Assembly: GCF_000372725.1 (NCBI RefSeq) | Contig: NW_005200417.1 | Span: 108,141 to 172,140, forward strand | Reading direction: 5' to 3' | From: Emiliania huxleyi CCMP1516 | Taxonomy: Eukaryota > Haptophyta > Isochrysidales > Noelaerhabdaceae | Length of the DNA stretch: 64,000 bases | Shown: in pieces, positions 30,154 to 38,501 of the stretch | How positions within the stretch are numbered: the stretch's first letter is position 1 | How the letters are laid out: each line of letters starts with the position of its first letter | The notes under the pieces: generated by a model | What the model was told of the DNA's origin: nothing | Seen by the model: only the letters and a program-made list of their open reading frames with translations | Databases searched by the model: none | Program-made: the position numbers and the translations under genes

Positions 30154-31234
30154 TCAAACCGGAGGCGGAGAGCCCATCCTCTCTCTCCCCGCACCCCGGC
30201 CGCCGCTCGCGGCGTGGCCGCACACCTCGGGCAGCGACAGCACGGGCTCCCACCAGCGCGCTGCGCTCGAGGCCTCCCACGGCCTCCGGTCGTCGGGAGC
30301 CTCCTCGCCCCACTCCCACGCCTGCGGCTTGCCCGCCTTTCGCGAGGCGCACACGACCTTGCGAAACGAGAGGTCGTTGTACCAAGATAGAACTCGGACC
30401 CTGGACCGTTGCCTGTTGACCGTGCTCTCGTTGACCGGCACGAGGAGCAAGCCGCGAGCGGCGAGGTCGAGAGTGGGCGAGTCGAGGAGCCGCTGGAGCT
30501 GCGAGCGCGGGAAGCTCAGCACGTTTCGCTTGTTATAGCCGACGCCGGTCATCTCGAGGATGCTGAAGCTTACGTACCCCAGACTCCGCAGCAGCGCCAG
30601 CAGCTTTGGCGCTTCCGGCGAAGTCCCGCTCAGCTCGGTGGAGATGATGGGCTGGTCGCGCCGGATGGTTGTCGCGCCCCCGAGGATGGCTCGACGCTCG
30701 TACCCCTCGGGTGGGAAAAGGTGGGGAGAGGGTGGGGAGAGGGTGGGGAGAGGGTGGGGAGAGGGTGGGGAGAGGGTGGGGAGGAGCAACCTCCATATCG
30801 AGATGTGCAAATCCCAGCCGCGATCGCCACTCGGAGAGGAAGAGCTCGTCGATAGTCGAGACGCCCACCCTCACGGTGGCGGAACGAGGCGCCGAGATGT
30901 GCCGTTGTAGCTTCCCAACATAACCGCCTCGTCGATCGATCACCTCAATGGAGTCAGATTCGTTGGAGAGGGCTCGCGCGTACCGCAGCAGCGCCCGGTT
31001 CGCCGCGTCGTCAGAGCACTGTATTGAATGGGCGTTTGACGGGAGCGGGTCGACCGCGCGCACTCGCCGCCATGGATTGAGGCACGCATAGTAGCACGAC
31101 CACTTGCCGAATAGAGCACCAGCGTCGAGCACATCGCCGGGCGGCACGAGCTCTTCGCGAAAGAGACCCTGCACAATCGCATTGAAACTGCGCTCTGTGC
31201 TCGGCGCTTTGCAGCCCAAAGGCACCACGGGCAT
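30154..31234 (-). CDS. FkbM-family methyltransferase
   Basis: S-adenosylmethionine-dependent methyltransferase of the FkbM type, 331 residues. The SAM-binding segment is VLDAGALFGKWSCYYACL near residue 35, followed by the acidic strand end RAVDPLPSNA. The FkbM signature appears as FAHLDMEGYERRAILGG and PIISTEL. Exons are 31234-30791 and 30705-30154. The 85-nt GT-AG intron (30706-30790) is almost wholly an 11-bp repeat of CT-rich sequence, and removing it joins DME|GYE, exactly the conserved motif. The C-terminal part has SWYNDLSFRKVVCASR and a Trp-rich segment. Substrate is unknown; family members methylate sugars or hydroxyls. Confidence 0.82.
30706..30790 (-). repeat. Intron built of an 11-bp minisatellite
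   Basis: GGTGGGGAGAG (plus strand) is repeated about six times, filling the intron between its donor and acceptor. Confidence 0.85.
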
Positions 31235-31790
31235 GCTGCACCACTGCCGGGCGAGTCGTTGACATCGAATTGCAATGTCTTTTCCTGAAGTTACACGTCC
31301 CCATCGTGCTCGAGGTTCGAGCGTCCACCCATACCCCCGCGTTGGTGTCCAGTCCGAGCCTGACTGTTCTTCACCTTTCTATTCTATCTCTATCGAGCCT
31401 CGTCGCAAGGGCGCGTGCACGGTGCGCGGGGCCGCGGGGAGAGTGCGCTCTCTTTCTCTCACTCACAGTTTACTTGTGTACTCCCAGTAGCAGTACTGTG
31501 ACTGACCCGTCGGCTCGGGGGGTTCGCCATTCGCGGGGCGCCTCACCCACACTTGCACACACGGCGGACGACGCCCGACGCGGCGCGCGCTCGTCGGCGT
31601 ACCTCCTTTCCTCGCCTATTTCCACACATTCCAGCTCTGCACGCAGGTGCAGCTCGCGTCCTGTTTCCTCACCGTGTGCGTGTCGCACTGTCACGCTGTG
31701 TTTTCTCGGGAGACGTGACCTCGCGCGCGTCTTGTAGTCGATACAGATAATTATTCCACACCACACAGGCATGCACCAGCGGCACAACGC
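31235..31790. other. Intergenic region, no gene seen
   Basis: Between the FkbM start and the 3' end of the mS25 gene. Nothing recognisable on either strand. Confidence 0.4.
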
Positions 31791-32502
31791 TCACTCGGCA
31801 GCGCGCCGCGGCAGCGGAACGATGACTCGTGGCGGGAAGCCATGACCTTTCGCGCGCCGCTCGCCGCAATAGCCTGCCGCGTCGATGGTCACGTCGGGAA
31901 TGGAGGTTGCCGCCGCCGCCGCAGCCTCCACCTCAGCGGCCTCCATCCCGGACGCGCCGAGCACCTGCCTCAGCACCTGCCGGCCGGACAAGCAGTCTCT
32001 TGCAAGCGCACGGGTGTGCGGCGGGTGTGGCGGCGGGCGGACGCGCCTCGGTGCGGTTCGCCAGGCCCGTGACGTTCAGCTCGACGGCCTCGCCGCCGTC
32101 CAGCTCGATGCTCACTCGCGAGCTCTTCTCGAGCTTGGAGCTGCTCTGCGACACTGACGCGTCGGGGTTCTGGAACCGCAGCTGCGCGAGGTGCATGCGC
32201 ACAAAGTGCCGCGCGGCGGTGTGGCCGTCGCCAGCGCGGCCAAACACCACCTAGGGGGCCCGAGCAGGCGGCGCGTCGAGGCGGGCGCGCGCGTCACCAC
32301 GGTGCGGCCGCGAGGGAGGCGCCTCGAGCTTCTTTAGCGCCGGCAGGTGCACGGGCACCTCGGAAAGGCGCTCGTGGAGGCGCGCCCAGCCGCGGGTCGG
32401 ATCGAAGCCCTTCCGAGAGCGCACCGCCTTCTTCGCCAGCTCGCGCACTGCGCCTGAACCGGCGCCCACCGGGAGACGACTCACCGCCGAGTGAGCCAAC
32501 AT
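31791..32502 (-). CDS. Mitochondrial small-subunit ribosomal protein mS25-like
   Basis: A 189-residue protein with the L51/S25/CI-B8 (thioredoxin-like) fold. ARHFVRMHLAQLRFQNPDA matches the conserved ARKFVFFNIPQIQYKNP region of mS25, followed by a SIELDGGEAVEL strand pair. The Arg/Ala-rich N-terminus (MLAHSAVSRLPVG...) would suit mitochondrial import. Exons are 32502-32323, 32250-32047 and 31976-31791. Both introns are GC-AG and phase 0, of 72 and 70 nt. NDUFA2 (complex I B8) shares the fold and is the main alternative, but it is much shorter. The start codon lies 14 bp from the end of an inserted transposable element. Confidence 0.72.
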
Positions 32503-32515
32503 TCTTGGAAAAAAG

Positions 32516-33393
32516 ACTAGGGGGTTATACACTCTCTGAGGCCTCAGACCCCCCTCTGAGGACGGGTCGGACCCCTGCCTTGGCGGCACAGAGGGTTTGA
32601 CTCTGACTCTGTGCCGCCTCTATGGCCTCTCTTGGCTGCTTTTGGCCTCAGAGGGTCCCTGGCTGATGGTCCGTCTTGGCGCGGCACAGAGGGCTTTGAC
32701 CTCAGAGGGTGGCCCCCCCTCACGGCAGAGGCGAGAGCCCCGGGCGGAGGCGGAGCTGCCTAGCCCTCCACGAACGGCGCTGACCAGTGAGGGCGGGGAG
32801 GGGCGGGGTAGTAAAACATTACGACTTTTCACAGCGACCATCCATGACTAAGGCGCTACTCTATACGCTCGCAAGCGCGCCCGGCACCACACGCGCTTAC
32901 TGCTGCAGGCTCGCCCACAGCGCCTGCGCCGTGCCCTGCGCGTGAACCAGCTTCGCACACGGCCCGGCCCCGTCAACTTGAGGATGTGCTTGGAGCGGCC
33001 GCCCGACAATGTCGTTGACCCGGACTCTGATGCGCATCTTGGGTGCCTCGCCACAGCTGGGGCGCCTCGCGCAGAGTAGCTGGAGAGACAGTTCCGTCAA
33101 CTCTCGCAGAAATTCTTTTTCTATGGTTGTGGGGACGAGAGAGACTTGAAATGCCTGAAAACCCCTCTGAGGAGCGGCCTCGCGGGGCTTGCCTTGGCGT
33201 CTCAGAGGGTCCCCGTAGCCTCAGAGGCTGCGCCGAGAGAGGCTGGCTTGGCGGCACAGGCCTTCAGAGGGTCGGCCCAGGCACCCTCTGAGCCGCTCGT
33301 GGATGGCCTCTCTTGGCACAGAGGGTACCCTCTGAGACGAGCAGATCTGGGCCCGCTTGCCTCAGACCCCCCCCCTCTGATACAACCCCCTAG
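32516..33393. mobile_element. Non-autonomous DNA transposon, 878 bp, 8-bp target duplication
   Basis: GAAAAAAG occurs at 32508-32515 and 33394-33401. Between them the ends ACTAGGGGGTTATAC and GATACAACCCCCTAGT are terminal inverted repeats. Sub-terminal CTCAGAGGGT/TCTGAGG motifs recur many times at both ends. No long credible coding region. The 8-bp duplication suggests a hAT-type MITE. Confidence 0.8.
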
Positions 33394-33415
33394 TGAAAAA
33401 AGTCGCTCGGCGGCG

Positions 33416-34057
33416 ATGTATTCTTTTTTTGCTTGGGCGGCCCTTATCATGAAATTCTGCAAAAACCTGACCGGCCCCCTGCAGGCCCCTTCCTCTCTAC
33501 CTACCTACCTACCCTACTTATGGGAAACTAAAAAAGAAATCATGGGACGGGTGAAGGCTGCGCGCCTGACCGGTGCGGCCTCCGAGTCGGCGTCTAGCGC
33601 GCGCGATAAGGTTTTTGCTCGCCTTCCCTGGGACCCCGTGTTGCATGTCACTGTCATCACTGTGCGATTTCGGGGCCCGGGGTTGTGCGTTTACGTGAAG
33701 GTGGGGTACTATACCAACTAAATCCCTGTGTGGTGGCGGCGTGCCGTCCTCCCATCCCTCCCTTGGGTTGTCTGTTTTCTTTCTTTCTTTTACTATACCA
33801 ACTAAAGTGATGGGTGGTGGTACTCTCCTGCAACCACAGTCCTTCCTGTGACATGGCAGGCCACTCTCAACACTCAAGCCCTACAAGCACCAGATCACAC
33901 ACTTGGGGAGGGAGGTTGACATCGTGATTTATGCGGAAAATTTCTTTTTCTGCTGTGAAATTTCCGGCGTGAAGAGAGGAAAACCCCCGACGGGAGGGCC
34001 CAGACCTACCCTACCTACCCCGTGATGAGGGCCGCCCAAGCAAAAAAAGAATACACC
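33416..34057. mobile_element. Terminal-inverted-repeat element hosting a LINE insertion
   Basis: TGTATTCTTTTTTTGCTTGG and the following GCGGCCCTTATCA (33416-33448) are mirrored at about 34022-34055 with one or two differences. Inside are CTAC repeats at both ends and the 68-bp LINE end at 33723-33790. No target duplication was identified. Confidence 0.6.
33723..33790 (+). mobile_element. 68-bp LINE 3' end with perfect 16-bp target duplication
   Basis: TACTATACCAACTAAA stands at 33707-33722 and again at 33791-33806. The insert is only the last part of the LINE 3' untranslated region plus a TTTCTTTCTTT tail. This is a textbook product of target-primed reverse transcription that aborted early, and it defines the true 3' end of the family. 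Confidence 0.9.
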
Positions 34058-34198
34058 TGCGCGCTCTACGTACGCGTACAGGCGATCCATGTCTAAAGAG
34101 AAAAAAAATTCAACGCTGCTCGCCGATGTTCACCCAGACAGACATCGGACCCAGGCAACGTTCGCCGAGTCCGGAAGGCTAGCGCGACGCGCCTCCCT

Positions 34199-35653
34199 TC
34201 ACACTACCGCGCCCGCTCCCGGCGGCCACGCCTCGATCTTCTTGGGCAGCAGTTGGTTCGACAGGTCCTCTCCGTGGCCTAGGCAGCTGTGGTCTTCCTC
34301 GCCCCATGCAAACACGGCGCCGTCGGCGGTGAGGGCGAGGCTGTGGTGAGACCCTGCCGGCACAGCGACGACGCGCTGGTTAGCAAAGGCCTCGATCTTC
34401 TTCGGCAGCGGCTGGGTCTGCAGGTCGTCGTGGCCAAGCTCGCCCCAGGCTCCACGGCCCCAGCTCCAGACGGCGCCGTCGGCGGTGAGGGCGAGGCTGT
34501 GCACGCCTCCAGCCGACACAGCGACGACACGCTGGTCAGCCAAGGCCTCGACCTTCTTGGGCAGCAGCAGCTGCTGCCCAAGAAGGTCGCCGTGGCCCAG
34601 CTTGCCACAGGCTCCATCGCCCCAGCTCCAGAGAGCGCCGTCGGCGGTGATGGCGAGGCTGTGGCTGCTTCCAGCCGACACAGCGACGACGCGCTGCTCC
34701 GCCAAGGCCTCGACCTTCTTGGGCAGCAGTTGGTTCGACAGGTCATATCCGTGGCCCAGGCAGCTGTGCTCTCCCTCGCCCCAGCTCCAGACAACTCCGT
34801 CGGCGGTGATGGCGAAGCTGTGACTATCACCAGCCGACACAGCGACGACACGCTGGTCAGCAAAGGCATCGATCTTCTTCGGCAGCAGCTGCTCCTGCCA
34901 GTCGCTGTGGCCCAGCCGGCCGTGGCCTCCCCAGCCCCAGCTCCAGACGGCTCCGTCGGCGGTGAGGGCGAGGCTGTGGTGGCGTCCAGCCGAGACAGCG
35001 ACGACGCGCTGGCCAGCCAAGGCCTCGACCTTCTTCGGTAGCAGCTGGCCCTGCTGGTCGCCGTGGCCCAGCTTGCCAAGGCCTCCCATGCCCCAGCTCC
35101 AGACAGAGCCGTTGGCGGTGAGAGCGAGACTGTGAAACCCTCCAGCTGACACGCTCACAGCACGGAGAGAGGAGGGGAGGAGGGTCGGCGTGTTGAGCCG
35201 CGTCACGCCCTCGCCGTGCCCGAGCAGTCCTGGGAGGTAGGTGGCAGCAGGGTAGTCTGAGCCGCACGACGACAGCCGCCCCTCGCCGTCGATGAAGACG
35301 CTGTGCCGTTCGCCTCCCGCCGCCCTCGCCGGCGGGTTGGCCTCGAGCAGCAGCGCCGAACAGCACAGCCACCGCACGACGCAGCGCTCGCCCTCTGGCT
35401 GCGCCGGCAGCTCGAAGCCTCGCTCTTGCGCCCACAAGCGGATGCCCTCCTCCGCAAGCGAGGCGTGAAAGAGGAGCGAGACGGCCGCGACGCGAGCGAT
35501 GTCGGCGGGGCTGTGGCAGCGAGAGAGGACGCGCTCGAGGAGCTCCCTGGGGAGGTCGAGGAGCCGGGTGGGCGGCGGCGTGTCTGGCGAGGGCGCGGCG
35601 GCGGCGGCGGCTGCGGGGCGGCGCGAGCTGCGACGCCGCGGTGGGGTGGACAT
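34199..35653 (-). CDS. F-box protein with RCC1 repeats
   Basis: Single-exon, 484-residue protein. A Pro/Ala-rich start is followed by an F-box (LLDLPRELLERVLSRC at about residues 31-46). About six RCC1 blades (roughly 155-480) follow the pattern QRVVAVSAG-HSLALTADGAVWSWG. The F-box would bind SKP1 in an SCF ubiquitin ligase and the propeller would present substrate. A classical propeller has seven blades; here the last ends abruptly after LLPKKIEAWPPG, so the C-terminus may be shortened. Adjacent repeats are very similar at the DNA level, consistent with recent blade duplication. Confidence 0.88.
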   Translation of the reverse strand: MSTPPRRRSSRRPAAAAAAAPSPDTPPPTRLLDLPRELLERVLSRCHSPADIARVAAVSLLFHASLAEEGIRLWAQERGFELPAQPEGERCVVRWLCCSALLLEANPPARAAGGERHSVFIDGEGRLSSCGSDYPAATYLPGLLGHGEGVTRLNTPTLLPSSLRAVSVSAGGFHSLALTANGSVWSWGMGGLGKLGHGDQQGQLLPKKVEALAGQRVVAVSAGRHHSLALTADGAVWSWGWGGHGRLGHSDWQEQLLPKKIDAFADQRVVAVSAGDSHSFAITADGVVWSWGEGEHSCLGHGYDLSNQLLPKKVEALAEQRVVAVSAGSSHSLAITADGALWSWGDGACGKLGHGDLLGQQLLLPKKVEALADQRVVAVSAGGVHSLALTADGAVWSWGRGAWGELGHDDLQTQPLPKKIEAFANQRVVAVPAGSHHSLALTADGAVFAWGEEDHSCLGHGEDLSNQLLPKKIEAWPPGAGAVV

Positions 35654-35856
35654 CGCGAGAAAAAGACTTTTTTCCGCGATCGCGCTCTACGTACAAGCGA
35701 TCCATTCTGCGGAAAAGAAAAGGGTGCCGCCAAAAGAAACGCCGGACCACACACTCACGCTGAAGAGCATCCCACCACTCACAAGCAAAGAGCAATCACC
35801 ACAGGGTGCTGTCGTGTGACCAGGGATCACAGAGAAGGAAGGACCAGGGTAGTGCG
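35654..35856. promoter_or_regulatory. 203-bp divergent promoter region
   Basis: Lies between the start codons of the F-box/RCC1 gene (minus) and the membrane kinase (plus). No core element could be assigned, but the short distance implies shared upstream DNA. Confidence 0.4.
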
Positions 35857-38206
35857 ATGCCCTGCTCGCTCGAGTACTGCAAGGGGCTACAGCGTGAGCA
35901 CGCTCTCCTCGCCGTCTTCCTCGTGCTCAAGGCAGGCGCACTCATTTCCTATGTGACGCGGCAACGCCGGCTTGCCGCCAGATCTGCAGCCAGCGTCTGC
36001 GTGCTGCCCGTCTACTCTCGCCTTCTCCAGTACGAGGCCTTGCACAGCTGCCTTTGGGCCGCCACCTTTGGGTTCCAGGCCTACGTGGACGGTGCCGGCG
36101 CTCGTGACGCGGTGCAGACGGCACTGCTGACCACGCAGTACCTTACCGCCGCCTCCTGGGTCCTGTGCAGCGAAGGCCTGCTCCTCTTCCTGGCCGGGCG
36201 TGGCGCCGGCCTCGCCGCGCTCAGGCTTGCCACTCGCGCTGCCGCTGCTTGGGCCATTCTGCTCACCGCCGGCTGTGGCTGCGCCTTGCTTGCTTGGGCC
36301 ATCCGCGTGCCGCAACCCTCCTCTCAGCCGCTGCAGCTTCTATTTGCGGCTGCCTGGGCGCCGTACTGGTCGCGTCTCTGTGTCAACATCGTCGCCTACC
36401 CCGCCGCGGCCGCCGCCCTCGGGATCCTCCGGCCCAAGCCCGCGTGGGAGCGCGGTGCCCTGCCTCTCTGCGCCTTCAACTCGCTGCAGGCTCGCTCGAC
36501 CCACTGGCTCGCTCGACCCACTGCGCCCGGCCCTCCTCACTGCGCCCGGCCCTCCTCCCTGCCCATTACGCCCGGCCCTCCTGTCTGCCGGGAACGTATC
36601 GGCCTTCCTATAGGCCGCAGCCTTCCTGCTGCCCAAGCTATGCTCCGGTGTGGCGTCCGCGTGGCGGCTGGACGCCGCCGTGATGCCGATCAGCTTCGCC
36701 GCGCACGCCCCCTTGCTGGTCGGGATCCTGCAGCGCGACTCGGCCTACTGCTAACCCCAACCCTAACCCTAACCCTAACCCTAACCCTAGGTCTGGATCC
36801 TGCAGCGCGACTCGGCCTACTGGGCCCGCTCCGGCTTCGCCGCCTGCGTCGTCGGCGGCGAGGACGCGAAGGCGCACAGAGTGCCTCTGCTCGCGGCGCG
36901 GGCGGCGGGCGCGGCGCGGGCTGCGGGTGGGCAGCCCGCGCCCCGCCGACCGCGCTTCGTCGTCGTCGAGCCTAGCGATTTGCGCATCGAGCGGCCGATC
37001 GGGCGCGGCTCGTCAGCGGTGGTGAGCGCGGCGAGCTACTTTGGCGAGCCCGTCGCCGTCAAGCAGTTCGCAGTGGCCCACTTGACTCGCGACTTTGTCG
37101 CCATGTTCCTGACGGAAGCGGAGTGCCTCGCCCACTGCGCCCACCCGAACGTGGTCCGTTTCGTCGGCGGCTGCGTCGCTCCGCCGCTCGTCTGCCTCGT
37201 GATGGAGCGGTGCGACAGCTCCCTCCACCGCCTCATCCATGCCGCCGGCCTCGAGCCGACGGCGCCGCTTCCGCCGCTGCCGCTGCCGCTGGTGGGCTCG
37301 CTCTGCGCCGGCGTCGCCCGCGGCATGGCGTTCCTCCACGGCACGTGCGGCGTATGGCACGGCGACCTGAAGCCGCTCAACCTGCTCCTGCGAGGCGGCG
37401 AGGTCAAGATCTGCGACTTTGGGTCGTCGCGCTTGCTGGGGCGGCGGGCGGCAGCCTCCGGCGAGGGTGGAGAGGAGGCGGGAGAGGCGGCGTCGCTGTC
37501 GGAGGAGGTTGGCACCCTGCCCTACATGGCGCCCGAGCTCTTTTTGGTGCGCGACGGCGACCGTTTCTCGCCGGCCACGCGCCGGCACGGCGGCGGCGGC
37601 GCCTCAGCCGAGGGGTCGGCTGCCTCGGCGGTCTCGGCCGCGGCGACGCTGTCGGCGCTTCTGCCGGCGCCGCCGCCGCCCGCCAAGCGAACTGGCGCGG
37701 GGGAGGGGGTGGTGCCCTCCGCCAGCGCCGACATCTTCTCGTTTGGGGTGTGCGTCTGGGAGCTCTGCTCGCGGCTCTACCCGTGGCGAGCCCTCCTCGA
37801 GGCGGGGAGAGTGGACGAGCTGCGCGCGCGGGTCGGGCACGGCGCGCGGCCCGACCCGAGCAGCCTGCCGCCACCCCTGCGCGCGCTGGCCGAGGCGTGC
37901 TGGGCCGCGGACCCGGCGAGGCGGCCGAGCTTCCGCCAGATCGAGGCGCTCGAGCTCGAGACACAATTGCACGGCCACGCGGGCGGCGCGGCTGCTCTGC
38001 GCGCCGCCCTCGCTCCCGACGTCGCGGGCGGCTCGCCGCCGCCGCCCCGCGCGGGCTACGACCCGCCTCGGCTCGCCGAGGCGTCGAATCGCGCGACGCG
38101 CAGCGTTGCCGCCGCGGGCGGCGGGTGCGACCCGCCTCCATGGCTCGAGAGCATGGAATCCGGCCGGTACACGCCATACTCCTCTGCGAGCTACAGCTCG
38201 CGATGA
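35857..38206 (+). CDS. Predicted seven-helix membrane protein kinase
   Basis: A 717-residue protein joining a multi-pass membrane region to a kinase domain. About seven hydrophobic helices lie before residue 255 (for example HALLAVFLVLKAGALISYV, ALLTTQYLTAASWVLC, AAAAWAILLTAGCGCALLAW). The kinase starts near RIERPIGRGSSAVVSAAS, with VAVKQF (ATP lysine), HGDLKPLN (catalytic loop, HGD instead of HRD), ICDFGSS (DFG) and GTLPYMAPEL. This is closest to the tyrosine-kinase-like group. A Gly/Ala/Ser insert interrupts the C-lobe. Exons are 35857-36489, 36614-36718 and 36791-38206. The second intron (72 nt) is telomere-like and bracketed by a 31-bp repeat; the first (GC-AG, 124 nt) is less certain. 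It is probably a sensor kinase; the ligand is unknown. Confidence 0.75.
36719..36790 (+). repeat. Intron with telomere-like core and exon-copy ends
   Basis: A GT-AG intron of 72 nt. The first 31 bases repeat the start of the next exon with one difference, followed by CTAACCCTAACCC repeats ending in CCCTAG. Confidence 0.88.
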
Positions 38207-38501
38207 TCTCGTGTCGAATGTGAAACGGAAAGCGGAACCCTAAACCTACGACGCTACGTGCGCGGCCCGTTGTGACGGGCCCTGCCTAAGCGCTAAGGCT
38301 AAGCCCTAACGCTAACCCTAACCTACCTGCTCCTTACCCATCTGCGGGCTCCAACGGGGGGAGGGGGTACAGTATGACAATCTGGGTATTTACTGAGGTA
38401 AAAGAAGTGATATGTATGAAATGAGACGGAATACCCGGCACCGGGCACCGCCTCGGTATACAAAATGCGCCTGCGGGCGGACGCTCACATAATCACACCC
38501 T
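38207..38501. other. Intergenic region with telomere-like tract
   Basis: CTAACGCTAACCCTAACCTA lies at about 38303-38323. The presumed upstream region of the APH-fold kinase follows. Confidence 0.6.
38437..38482 (+). repeat. 46-bp dispersed repeat (copy of 7450-7495)
   Basis: Identical to 7450-7495; it ends 19 bp before the start codon of the APH-fold kinase and so probably lies in its 5' leader. Confidence 0.85.

Noticed and set aside
32597-33721. Plus-strand frames over the MITE and its neighbour
   Set aside because: They consist of the repeated CTCAGAGGGT motif and end at random stops; non-autonomous element sequence.
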